Shown here one piece after another: positions 24,312-36,008 of a DNA stretch of 64,000 nucleotides (positions are counted from its first letter, which is position 1; every line of letters begins with the position of its first letter). The translations under genes were made by a program, and so were the position numbers. The DNA is taken from the NCBI RefSeq assembly GCF_937616625.2, contig NC_065574.1, forward strand, positions 1,736,001-1,800,000, given 5' to 3'. Below the pieces are notes generated by a model. The model was not told the DNA's origin, ran no database searches, and saw only the letters and a program-made list of their open reading frames with translations. The DNA is from Mercurialis annua (Eukaryota > Streptophyta > Magnoliopsida > Malpighiales > Euphorbiaceae).

Positions 24312-24516
24312 CTTAATTAGCAATTTTCCCTCTCAACTTATAAGTAACGGGCAATTAACACATATATTAAATTTATGGGCAAATTAGTCACTAATTTGGT
24401 GATTATGGGCAATAAATCCATTTTAGCAAATGAGCTTATAAATTGAGGGAGCAAATTGTTAATTTAGAAGACAATTGGCTTACAAGTTGAGGGGACAATT
24501 AGTATAATATTTAAAA
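24312..24516. repeat. foldback repeat, probable MITE
   Basis: The arms contain TTTTCCCTCTCAACTTATAAG and, inverted, TTGTCCCCTCAACTTGTAAG, each followed by an AATTAACA-type block. It is non-coding, its TSD is unclear, and it ends about 40 bp before the next element. Confidence 0.5.
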
Positions 24517-24553
24517 CGTGTAGGAGTTTCAACTGATTTTATTATATTATTTA

Positions 24554-24910
24554 GACTTAATCACTCAAAAATACTTCACCTTTTTGATTTTTTTCGTTTA
24601 TGACCTCAACTTTCAAAATATTTAATTTTAGCTCATTTTTTAATTTTCATTTTTAATTATAGACATTTGTCCAAATTAGAGTGAAAAAAAACTCGAATAT
24701 TTTATTTATATTACTTCATATTATTTCATATTGTTTCAATTTGTATTTTTATCATAATAAATTTTAAAAATGAAGCAATACAAGATGTTTATTTAAATTT
24801 TTTTTAAATTCCAATTTGGACTAGTGGTTATAATTGGAAGTGAAAATTAAAAAACGAGAATGATACCATAAAAAATATCAAAAAGTTGAAGTATTTTTGA
24901 GAAATTAAGC
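24554..24910. mobile_element. MULE-type MITE
   Basis: A 357-bp foldback with ends GACTTAATCACTCAAAAAT and, inverted, GCTTAATTTCTCAAAAAT. A perfect 10-bp duplication ATATTATTTA flanks it (24544-24553 and 24911-24920). Subterminal CTTCACCTTTTTGATTTTTT-like tracts are shared with the element at 32843. Non-coding. Confidence 0.8.
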
Positions 24911-25400
24911 ATATTATTTAGTAATATAATAATACTATCATTATTGATTTTATTTACAACAAATGACATGCTTGACATGGGTTATGGAAATATTCTATGA
25001 ACAAATGGATGAATAAACCAGCAATTTTTTTTTTTTTGAAACCAACAATCTTATTTGCATTAAAATACTTAACTTTTAAAGATAAGAATCAGAGTCTCAT
25101 TCTATCAGACTCATAAGTCATAAAGGTGGGTCGGGCGCCATATGTATTTAAATCAGTGCTCCATCTTTAGCTATCACTATAATTGAAACTTTATTTATTA
25201 CACTGCTTCTCTTTATTTTTATAAATTATTTTTCCCTTCTTTTTCTTTAAGGTACTGCTATGTTTATTTTACATTATATCTTAGTCAAGAAAAGTTGACC
25301 CTCAAATTTTGAAAGTTAAATTAAAAAGATGAATTAAATAGAAAATACTATTTAAAATTTTATTTTTCCAATTATTTATCTAACCCAAAAAAAAATCTTA

Positions 25401-25712
25401 AGCTCAATTATTTAAAAACACCCCACTTTTTTTATTTTATTTTTTAATTTATGGCCCAAATTTTTATAATTATAAATTTTAATCTATTTTTCAATCTTCA
25501 GTTTTAATTATAAAAGAAGAAAAAATTTAATATATTCTTTATCTTTTCATCATGAATTTTTTTAAATATTGAAGATATTTGTGAATTGTTTTTACTCCAG
25601 CTTAAACAAATAACTACAATTGAACGAACATTAAAAAATGAATTAAAATGGTCCATTTTTAAAAGTTTGGACAACAGAAAGCAAAAAAGTGGGATATTTT
25701 TAATGATTAAAT
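25401..25712. repeat. foldback repeat, probable MITE
   Basis: The left arm CAATTATTTAAAAACACCCC pairs with the inverted right arm TTAATCATTAAAAATATCCC, both followed by CACTTTTTT. No TSD could be fixed. The remaining 25713-27606 is AT-rich spacer in which I recognise no gene or element with certainty. Confidence 0.5.
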
Positions 25713-27606
25713 ATATATCTTATTATTATCTTGTGATATTTTTAATGATTTAAAAGTATAATTTTTGTAAATATTAAAATATGTATAAATAGGAAAGATG
25801 TAGTGCTTGTTTTACTCTTAGTCAGCAGCCACCATGCAAGTTGTGATTCACCCACTTGGCTCACTCCACTGCTTTGGTGGTCTCTCATATTTAAATTTAA
25901 ACCCACTCGCATTCTACCAATCATATTCCACGTCAATTCTGTATTCAATTTCTGTGAGCTTTGAGTAATTTTAGGGTCTGAAAACTTCAAATCTCAACCA
26001 ATCAAGTTACATTACTAAATTATTTTTAAAGAGAATTATTTATTCACAAAATATATAAACACCAATAGTGACAAATATTTAACACTCTTTTTCCTCCATA
26101 ATTAATATGTAAACACTAATACTCGTATATATGTGACTACACAAATTAAAAGATTCACTTTTTCATTTTAAATTATACTCCCCATACAATACTTTTATTT
26201 TCGTCCTAATAATATTGTCCATTTTTTTTATTTTTATACTAAATACCTCTTATATGTTTCTACTTAATAATAAACTTTAAAATTAATTTTCTTATATTAG
26301 TCTAATTCAAGATTCACTAATGATACAGTATTTAATGTTATTTATTGGAATATGTTTTTTTAACTGATTTATTGGAATATGTAAATAAAATAAAATTAGC
26401 AACTATATTAAATAATTATATAATAAAAAAGGTGAAAATTTTATAAGAATTTCAAAATATTAATTGTATATTTGAATGTTCTATCAATTACATGTTTTAT
26501 GATCTAGCGAAATTGAAATGTTAATAACATATATCGGGAAGTTAGTTTTACAGTTGATCATCCTATATTATCAGTGATGATAGTTATATTGGATACATCT
26601 CTCACGAAACTTCCTTAAAGTCTATTTATTGGATTAACCATGCTATTCACGGTGTTTCTTACAATATAAATATGTAGACGACAGCCTTCTTTTATATAGA
26701 AAAATTATGTGCTCTTTAAATTGTGATATTAAAAAAGTGGGCAACTCTATTGAAACTGGAGGAATAATTTTTAAGAGAATTTTATTCACGTAATATTTAA
26801 ACACTAATAGTCAAAAGAGTGACTAATTTAATGAGTCTAGTTTTTATTATTTTTGCATGATTTTTTTATCAATTAAAAATAGTAATTTTCACCATCCCAT
26901 CCAAAAACAAACTTCTCTCACTTTTCCTCTCTATTTTTAACCACAGTCATAAGGCTCCTTCCAAAGAAAATCACACAACTAATTGATACGGACATTTAAA
27001 AGTTGGTAACAAATAAGGATATATAGAAATCTCCATTGCCTATACCATAACCAAAAATGGGTTCCATAGACCATATAATTTTCTATTTATGAAAGGTTCA
27101 ACTACTTTACCTAACAAGTAACTGCAAATTAGTTATAAATAAAATAAACCGTGATCGATTTCGACATGCAATTAATTAGAGAACGGTTTGATTCATATTT
27201 TTTATTTTATTGAAGTTATATTAATCTCGAGTTTTCATACGAGTACCTCCATTTATTTATCCGAAAATTTATAATCTTTATAATAAATTTTTAAAAAATT
27301 GAGTAACTCCTGTTTCATGGAGCAAAAAAAAAGTAGACATCTAAAGTTTTTCTCTCATTAATTAACCCTACAAATTAAAATGTAATAAAACAAAAAGAAC
27401 CTTACAAAAACCTAAACAACTTTAATTAAATAAAATTAACAGAAAAAGACTAAAATCAGGACCTCCCTATAACAATTTAACATGTAAATTACCTCCCTGC
27501 CTATTATAATCCGTTACAAAAGCATGTAACCTGCAAACCGACCCTAACAAACCTAGCCAGGATTTGATCACCGATTCGCTTAAACCTATTCCATGAACCT
27601 AATTCT

Positions 27607-28769
27607 TCAAAAACTAGGAACCATCTGGCTCAACCCGGAAGCCGGTCCGGCCACCTCTTTCCTCTTCCTCATTTCTAACACTTTCCTATGACTATTCGAG
27701 TGAACCTTGCCGGAGAAAGTCGGGCTACAAGCCGGTCTATACTCGGGGAAAAGCCGGCCGGACTTATAACGAACCCCGCAAGCATTACATAATGTTTTAG
27801 CCCCGAGCGGACCGGCTCTCCATTGAGGGGTCTTTTGAACCTGGCAATGACTACACCGCCGCTGAAACTGGATCAAACCCGTGACTCCACCGGTTTGAGC
27901 CGCAGGTTTTTTCTTTGGTTTTTTCAATGGTGGTTGGAAAAAACCAGGTAACGACTCAAGGGTTTGAACCGTAACAAGAGAAGGCGTTGAAGCTGACGAA
28001 GACACCGGAGAAGACGAATATGAACATGATGACGACGAGTCTGTAAGCAGAGACTCAACTGACCATGTCCGGCGGGTCGGTCTGGTTCGCTTAGACCTCG
28101 GTTTGGACGGAATTTTGGCTGGAAAAAGACACGAAGAGGGTTTGCTTAAAAAAACCGGATTGGGTTCATTATGTTCAATTTCAAACGTGGTTCTTGCATG
28201 GAAATTCTCCGAATTCAACGGGTGCAAAAGAGAAAATTCCGATGAAGAATCGTCAACAATTTGAGACACCCATTCAAGCTCCGCCAAATCATCAATCTAT
28301 AACAGAATCAAAAACAAAAACATGGGTTTTCATTATCACAAACCAAAAAAACCCATTAAAATCCAAAAAATGTTAAAAATTCAAAAAAACTTACCGGCAC
28401 GGCAAGTTCACCGGAGAGAAAAGAATCATCAAAATTACAAGAATTATTCGAGTTATTATCATGATCATGATCCTGAGACGAACCCGAATCAGAATCTTTC
28501 TCTTCTTCTTCTTCATCATCTTCATCTTCAATCATATGTTCTTGTTCTTCCTGTTCGTGAATATGTTCTTTGAATTCTCCGCCGTTAGAAAAGTCAAAGA
28601 AACAATCAACGGAAAAATCCTCCACGGCGGCGTTACTCGAGTTATTAAACATAATATCATCGAAAAGAGACTGCTGGGTAAAATTCGATTTCATCATAGA
28701 AGCTGCCGTCGCCGGAAGTTCTCGTCGTAAGCTTGATTTCAAAGCTCTGGCTACCGTGCAATACTCCAT
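27607..28769 (-). CDS. GATA zinc-finger transcription factor, subfamily A (GATA5/6/7/12-like)
   Basis: 354 residues from exons 28769-28395 and 28296-27607, phase 0. The single finger CX2CX18CX2C uses Cys273, 276, 295 and 298, with [12 protein letters not shown] and [14 protein letters not shown], the plant form that binds WGATAR. The tail after the finger, [12 protein letters not shown] and [12 protein letters not shown], and the N-terminal [18 protein letters not shown] are typical of subfamily A. The middle holds a long acidic stretch (Asp/Glu run encoded near 28480-28520) suggesting activation, plus basic clusters near residues 190-201 and 249-256 suited to nuclear import. The conserved [13 protein letters not shown] spans the exon junction, which supports the splice. 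The likely paralogue is unresolved; light or cell-wall regulation would be guesswork. Confidence 0.94.
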
Positions 28770-29176
28770 TATTTTTCTTCTAAATTTTCAAGAATTGAAC
28801 CAAACAAAACAGAAGAAATGAAAATTTTGTGGGGAGAAATTGAAATTTGTAAAATAATTGAGGTGATTAAAGAGAGGTGTAAAAAGGTTAGTTGAGGCAC
28901 TGAAACGAGGGCGAAAGTGGTGCGGAGTCGATGGCTTATCTTTGTTTATCTTGTTTTTTTTTTCTTCTATTTATTTAAAATAATACTAATATTTTATATA
29001 GTAAATAAAATAATGTTGTAAATTTGGTCAAGTTAGGAGCTGACTATTCTAAGGTGTTGAAGATTTGGCTTGTTATGGACCGAATCCACAGTTTCCACTT
29101 ACATTTTTCACTATTTCTTTTATCATCTTTCGTCATCGTGCCATGTCTATTTTGGGACCCAACTAGGCTAAATAAA

Positions 29177-29460
29177 TTACTCCCTCCTTCTATTTTTAAA
29201 CATTTTAAATATTTTACTAACCGATTATAGTTCATATAATATAAATACTAGATAAGATTATGACAAATTTACAATTTAAAAGTTTAATTTTTCTTAAAAA
29301 TGTTAAAAAATTCTCCTTTTTAATATTAAAAAAATATTAATATATAAATAGCTATAATAAAAATATAATCAAACTATATTTCTAAAGAATATTTCTATAT
29401 CAATTAATTTCAATTTTATAATTTTATAATTTTTATAATTATAATTTAGATGGAATACTT
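29177..29460. mobile_element. possible Stowaway-like element upstream of the GATA gene
   Basis: Starts ACTCCCTCCTTCTATTTTTA, a typical Stowaway/mariner-like end, and finishes in the complement of AAGTATTCCATCTAAATT. The second end is diverged and no TA duplication can be proved. The interior is AT-rich. Confidence 0.35.
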
Positions 29461-29797
29461 TAATACAGTATTTTCATTTTAAAATTTAAACTTAATTTTA
29501 CTATGTGGCATGCCACATAGATAAATTGATACCGAAAATTTAGACTTGTTTATCTAACTCATTTTTATTAATTTGACAATATGTGGTATACCACGTATAT
29601 AAAAATATTAACTAAAAAATGAAAGTGAATATAATTACAACACGTTTGATTTATGACATAATTATAAAAATGAAACATTAAATCATAATTAATAAAAATA
29701 ATTTATATTTAAATGTAAAAAGTAAATTTATATGCAAATATTAGAAGCTACTGTATCTATTTAAAATATGTGCTAAAAAGTAACATAATTTTTAAAA

Positions 29798-30191
29798 GGC
29801 CTAATTACTTAAAAAAAACTCCATCTTGAAACAATTTTTCGTTTATACCCTGACCTAGGAAAAAGTTTATTTGTACCCTTTTTTTGATTTTTCGTTTTCA
29901 ATTGTACTCCAAAATTTTATTTTTTGACAATTTAATTAATTATATGATGAAAATATTAAAAATAATTAAATAGAAGGGTTATATCATCTTTTTTCTATTT
30001 GAAAAAATACAAATAAGTTAAAAAAATGAAGGATTATTTTAAGCTTTTTCTAGATAAAAAAAAGTTCAATTTAGTGTTTTAGGGTAGAGTTGAAAACAAA
30101 AAATCAAAAAAATGGTACAAATAACTTTTTCCTAGGTCATGGTATAAACGAAAAAATATTATAAGGTGGAGGTTTTTTAAGTAATTAAACC
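29798..30191. mobile_element. MULE-type MITE
   Basis: A 394-bp foldback with ends GGCCTAATTACTTAAAAAA and, inverted, GGTTTAATTACTTAAAAAA, and a perfect 9-bp duplication TTTTTAAAA (29789-29797 and 30192-30200). Long arms include TCGTTTATACC and CCTAGG blocks. Non-coding. Confidence 0.8.
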
Positions 30192-30651
30192 TTTTTAAAA
30201 TGAAATAAATAATTTTTAAAATTTAAAATTTGATTCTTTTATTTTGATTTAAAACTCATTATTTATAGTTAGTTATTAGTAGTATTTATTGCTCCTATCT
30301 TTATAAGTTTAGGGGGTCCATGTCCAATAATGGAGTATGTGTATGTGTCTCATAAATTATAATGCAAGAGGGTAAAATTTTAGAAATGAAAAATAGTCAA
30401 CATTTGACAGTGTAACATCCAGTCCTGGATATGGACCTAACTTTTTTTAATGAAAAAAAAGTTAATAAAAAATAAATAATCTAGCCATAAGTTAATAATA
30501 TTATTAAAATTAAATTGCAAGGTGTAATTATTTAGGTCCACCTATAGTCATATCATTCTATACTATTAGAAAAAAGATAAATCCTAAAGTTGGTTTGATA
30601 TTTAAGATTCAAATATTTGATTTGAAACATTTGGATACAAATGGGAGGTTT

Positions 30652-30656
<5 letters not shown>

Positions 30657-30714
<58 letters not shown>
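30657..30714. repeat. (TA)29 microsatellite
   Basis: 58 bp of uninterrupted TA, preceded by a T run. The YIYIYI-type ORF across it is an artefact. Likely length-polymorphic between individuals. Confidence 0.97.
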
Positions 30715-30715
<1 letters not shown>

Positions 30716-31079
30716 CATTATACCATATATTTTGAAGTTCATTTATTATATAAAATTTACTTTTAACTTTTAAGTATTTAGATGGTACCTTCATTCACTA
30801 TAATTGTAAAATAAATTTTTTTATTTAAATGGATTATTATAGTCTACACATATTTAAAAATAATAAATTTATTATTTTAATTAATAATCTTTATACTTTT
30901 TATAGTAAATTAATAATTGTCTATTTAAAAATATAATAAATTTTTAATCTAAAATACCATTAGCAATAAATAAATGTTTTATTTTAGACAAGAGAAAGAT
31001 ATACTTTTTTTAATTCAAGAAAGAAATACATTTAAAATGAAATACTTTTCTAAAAGATGGCTATGAAATTGCTATTCTT

Positions 31080-31440
31080 GCAAATGGCGCCACCAATCGT
31101 TTGAAAACAAAAAGTAATAACCAACTATTCTTCTACCCTCCTTCATTTTCCGCTTTTCTTTTCATTTTTGCCCCTCTATTTCCAACTATTTGCCAATTTC
31201 AATTACTTCGCCGCGTTAATCGCGCATTCTTTTCTGGTTACTTATCTACGTAACCAAAACCATTCACTCGCATTCTTAACCGCGTCACTGTCTAACAAAT
31301 CTAAACGGACAGTATCACTCCCAGTTGTAAATCCAACGGTGTTCTGTGAGTCGTAGAGAGTGGAACTAGAATTTGTATTTTTGTAGCCAAGTCTAAGCGC
31401 GTTTGCAACGACAGGTTAAAAAGAGTTGGGCATTGTGGAC
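31080..31440. other. less AT-rich, low-copy-looking segment without a recognised gene
   Basis: Contains CpG-bearing words (GGCGCC, CCGCG, CGCGC) and pyrimidine-rich tracts on the plus strand, unlike the AT-rich flanks. A 62-codon ORF at 31168-31356 is not recognised. It could be an old promoter or 5' UTR remnant. The rest of 30715-32842 shows nothing else I can name. Confidence 0.25.
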
Positions 31441-32281
31441 CATGACCGAACCAAAATTTAACCTTTATTTTCTTTATTTATTTTCTAGTAAAAATAACAG
31501 TTAAGTCCTTTACTTTTCTCTGAAGAGTATTTAAATCCTTAAATTGATGAGTTATTTGTATTTAAAATTTTCATCTTCAACGTTTGTAATCTAAACATAT
31601 TAGTCAAAACATTACATTCCATATCCAAACCTTTCTAAACTTTACATTCTATAGTTCATTGTTGTTTTCCGGCTATTAGAAGCATACGTAGGAAATAGAA
31701 TAGAATTACGAGTTGCTAAATTATAAATTATGTGCTTAAATCGCTAAAAACACGAAAAATTAGACTTAACATACAAATAATTTCAAATAGAGATGACAAG
31801 ATTCGTTGAGTCGACATGCAGCCATTGCTTCGTTTTGCTACATAAACAACAATAGGCTACACAGTGTCAGTTTAGAAATATTGTGGTGTGTAGTGCCATA
31901 TTTTCAATAATATTCTCAAATCACTGTAAATATTAAAGATTAAAATTTTATATAAAAATAATTAAGAATTGATTGAATCCATTTTTTAAGTGACAAACGA
32001 ATTTTTACATGCCATTAATTATTTGTCGATTAATATGGGACCACATGTTGGCAAAAAAATTACAAAGTTAGATGAATTGATGATTTATATTATTTTTTTG
32101 AATTTGTGAGGGTCAGATTGTATAGAGTTTTAGTTTAGGGATTCAAATTTTTTGTTCAAAAAAATGTGAGCCTATATCATTTATTTTTGTTATTATTTTA
32201 TGATTCATGAATTTATATTGTCGTTTGTGGTTTTGTTTCTAAAAATAAGTGGTGGGAAATATCAACAAAGGACAAATACTA

Positions 32282-32346
32282 ATGCATAATCATGGTTTTG
32301 GGCAATGTTCCTATATGCATAATCATGGTTTTGGGTAATGTTCCTA
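32282..32346. repeat. tandem duplication of a 32-bp unit
   Basis: Copies 32282-32313 and 32315-32346, beginning ATGCATAATCATGGTTTTGG, differ at one base (C/T) and are separated by a single T. A recent slippage or repair duplication. Confidence 0.92.
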
Positions 32347-32842
32347 ATTACTTGGATTAAGCGATTGATCATTTCTGCCTTTCTCTTTTTGTTCATGTTC
32401 TTATTTTTTAGCTTTTTATGATTGTCAAGTTGTTAGCGGCTTCAATTTGAGTGACTTAATTATCAATAAACTAAAAAAGACCACACCTAATGCTTATTTT
32501 AAAAAAATATATATATTCAATTTTCAAATATTTTATAAATTATATGATTATTTTAATTTGGTCAAATCTAATTTTATTAAACCAATTTAATTATATTTAA
32601 GTGGCATGTCAAGTTAACATGAAATGTGAAATTACAGTTGATGTGAATCACGTGTTATTCCAATCAACAACTTTTATTCTTTTTAAATTATTTCGGCATC
32701 CACATTATCATTTTTTTTTTGAAAAACTTTTCTTCATTTTAAAATACAAAAAAAGATAATATGTGCATAATACGGTCAAAATTTCACGCTCGTTTTGTAT
32801 TGGTATTATGCCCCTACATACTATATCATGTAATAACTAATA

Positions 32843-33888
32843 GGCTTAATCATCCAAAAACATCTCATTTTTTTGAATTTTTTTCACCTTTAAAAATCCT
32901 CAATTTTAGCTGATTTTTTAATTTTTAGTTTCAACTATATTCACTTATTTAAGTTGGAAAAAAAAGTTCAAATAAAACCTTCATATTATTTCATGTTTGG
33001 ATTATTTTATTATAAAAACGCAATTTGGAATGATCCGAAACAAAATAAGAGGTGTATTTAAATATTTTTCCATTTTAAGTTGAACAATTAGTTATAACTG
33101 AAATTGAAAATTAAAAAATAGGTGTAAAATTAATGATTTTAAGTTATAACTAAAAAAAGACAAAAGATACAAAAAATCACATTTTTTTTAAAAGTACAGA
33201 TCAGCTCTTTTTTGGCACAATTAATCTCTCGTGCTTTTAAAATAGAACAATTAAACTCTCATTGTTTGAAAATTGAATAAATAAACTCTTTTAATTTATT
33301 TTTTGGACACTTATCCCTCAAATTTTTGGTAAATATGTTAAGTATTAAAATTATTTTTGAACTTTTTCCCTATATGATTATGAGAGACATGTCAGCAATT
33401 AACAAGTGTTTCTAATGTTGTTGGACGAAAGGGGTTATTTGTTTGTTATATTTAAAAGGGTTAATTACATATAAAATCACCACCTTTACACGAATTTTCA
33501 AAAATAACACGACCTTTAAAACGTGTCAATTCAGGGCATCACCTTTCATTTTTTTCCAAAAACATGGGCACGTTTTTAGATAAAATTTTGCTGACTTTGA
33601 CAGCCAATGGGAGTGTCACGTGTCATGCCACGTCAGCAAAAACGCCATTAAAAATGTGTCCATGTTGTTTTTGAAAACAAATGAAAGGTGGTGCTCTGAA
33701 TTGCCACGTTCTAAAGGTCGTGTTATTTTTGCAATTTCGTGTAAAAGTTGTGATTTTATATGTAATTAACCCTATTTAAAAACAAAGAGGGCTTAATTGT
33801 ACCTAAAAAGTAAAAAGGATAATATGTATTTTATAATACTACGAGGCTTTTTTTGTATTCTTTTCCTAAAGAATTGGATGATTACGCC
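32843..33888. mobile_element. MULE-type element with a second MITE nested inside
   Basis: Ends GGCTTAATCATCCAA and, inverted, GGCGTAATCATCCAA. Flanks TAACTAATA (32834-32842) and TAAATAATA (33889-33897) agree at 8 of 9 positions. The left part also contains subterminal tracts like those of the element at 24554. The span includes the complete younger MITE at 33458-33772, so the older element itself is about 720 bp. The internal structure is diverged and may hold further nested pieces. Confidence 0.55.
33458..33772. mobile_element. MULE-type MITE nested in another element
   Basis: A 315-bp near-palindrome with ends GGGTTAATTACATATAAAAT (identical in the first 20 bases in inverted form) and a perfect 9-bp duplication TATTTAAAA (33449-33457 and 33773-33781). 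The arms contain CACCACCTTT, TTTCAAAAATAACACGACC and TTCAGGGCA-like blocks, and the centre has GCCACGTCAGC. Non-coding. Its intact arms suggest it is younger than its host. Confidence 0.85.
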
Positions 33889-33897
33889 TAAATAATA

Positions 33898-35799
33898 AGT
33901 GTTTATAAAACTATTATATTCGTGTCTAATTGTCTAAATTGAGATCGTCATTTGGCTTTGAATTTGGAGTAGTTACAACTTGCAAATTGATGGGCAAAAA
34001 AAGTCTCTCACTATGTAGCTATTAGCTATATATATGTCGTCCGCTACTCCGCAGTTGCGTGCGTACAAAGCATAACATAAACCAATTAGGCCGACTATTG
34101 ACGAAACAAACACAGCACAAACACTGCACATTCATTTTATCCTACATTTCATTGCCGTTTTAAAGATGCAAACTGCCTACATTTAGCAAAACGACACTTA
34201 AGCTTAGCTACTTCTCTACTCCCATCTTGTATAATTCACGTGTCTCTAATTTTCTCCTATTTCCTACAAAATCATGGAGCTCCATTCTTCCACCAATTAA
34301 AAAAATCAAGACTGAAAATAACGAACTTTATGTGTTTTATAATTTTAATACACATTTTTAATCTTGACAATATCAAACATTGACTTTTAAATTTTTACAA
34401 TTTCGGAAGACCGGACAATCTTCCGTCAAAAATGCTAATACGGACACCAAAAATTGGCCAAATTAAGTTGCTAAAATTAAAAAGAAATATAAAGTGCGTT
34501 AAAATAATAATTTTAAAGCAATTAGGCATAAAATCAATAAATAACAAAGCTTCAAAAAAATTGATCAAATAATATTAATTGATTCAATCTATCAATTTTG
34601 ATTAATTTAAGCTAATTTTGTTATTATTTCGGTTAAAATTTGATTAATCTATTTAACTAAATACTTTTATTTATCAACTATATGTTAATTTTTATTGGTT
34701 TAATTGATTTGTAGGCTAATTTGTTCGGTTCAATTTTATATTGATTTTTTAATTAATCCAATTTTGATTAACTTGAGTCAATCAACTTGATTATGACATA
34801 AAACGGTTCAATTAAGTATTTTTTGATTATATTGATCAGTTTTAACCGAACTGGCAGTCTATCATATGAATAAATTTATAAATAAATTAAATACAAACAT
34901 ACTAATTTTATGAATAATTTTATAAAAGGTAACTCTATTTTCAGACCAAAAATGGATGGATGTATTATAATATTTAATTATTTTAATAAAAAAATCATAT
35001 TACTCTGTATCTATTCATTTCTACTCTAATAATAACATCGCCGTTATATAAAAATAATGTAATAGAGTTGTCAATTAAAATTTAATATAATTAAATTAAT
35101 TATAATTAAATTTTATAAATTTATTTAAATGAGAAGTATTATTATAAGACTATTAAAAGGAAAGAAAAATCTTGAAAATTTCCTACCAACAAGAAAACTA
35201 AGATAACATCAGTTTTTTATTTTTAACATGCTGCAAGATTGAGAATATGAAAATAAATAAATTAATAAATTAATCACCGATAAGTTAATTAAGAACAGAG
35301 AAGGTTCCATTGACCGAGCTGCTGGCCAAAATCTGCTTTAAAAATAATAAATACTTGCTAAATAAATAGTGGCACATGCAGTTGTGCACTGTATGATCTA
35401 TCATGGTGGGTTCCACAATATGGCACGAAACTGGAGCCAAAGGACGGCTGGACTTTGTGGTGACAACATGTGGCATTTCTTTAGTATCAAATGAATTTGT
35501 ATTTTCCATATGCAATAAGGTTCATTTTACCCCCTCAATTTGACACAAAATACCAATTAAGAATAAATTTATAGTTTTAGACAAAACCACCCATAAATTG
35601 GTTAATTTGGCCATTCTGCCGTAGAAAACAAAGAATTGGAGAAACTGGTGCTGCCATGACAACAAACTATTGTAAAATTGAAAAGATAAAACGATACAAA
35701 ACACTTCTATAGAGGTAAATTTGTCCAAAACACCATTTAGAGGTGTTTTTATTAAGATCACGATATTAATTTCATTTGATTCTTTTATCTCAAATTTTA
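33898..35799. other. intergenic spacer, no gene recognised
   Basis: AT-rich. Two short less AT-rich stretches (about 34020-34260 and 35285-35515) look low-copy, but their small ORFs match no family I know. One of them, on the minus strand at 35285-35515, encodes 76 residues of no recognisable type. Confidence 0.3.
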
Positions 35800-35999
35800 G
35801 GACTAGAATTCCCTTAAGTTCATTTGAATTTGAGGGGTCATGTTTATGATATACAGCGTTCATTGTAAAATGAACGGTGTAAATTGATTTGATTAAAATT
35901 GTACCTTTTTTATCTACATCATTCATTTTATAATGAACGTTATAAATTGTGAACATTGACCCTCTCAAGTTCAAAATGAACTTGAAGGAATTCCAATCC
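35800..35999. mobile_element. MULE-type MITE, second family, copy 3
   Basis: A 200-bp element with ends GGACTAGAATTCCCTTAAG and, inverted, GGATTGGAATTCCTTCAAG, and a perfect 9-bp duplication CAAATTTTA (35791-35799 and 36000-36008). Paired inner motifs like GTTCATTGTAAAATGAACGG match the copies at 5868 and 13645. Confidence 0.8.
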
Positions 36000-36008
36000 C
36001 AAATTTTA

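Noticed and set aside
25742..25990. 82-codon minus-strand ORF in the CYP84A/GATA spacer
   Set aside because: No family resemblance and no supporting splice or promoter signals.
28194..28821. Plus-strand ORFs opposite the GATA gene
   Set aside because: They are antisense shadows of the two GATA exons, whose domains and splice sites are clear.
30609..30794. ORF with an alternating YI repeat
   Set aside because: It translates the (TA)29 microsatellite.
35522..35974. 150-codon minus-strand ORF
   Set aside because: Much of it lies in the MITE at 35800-35999 and shares peptide pieces with the related MITE at 5868; a by-product of the repeat.
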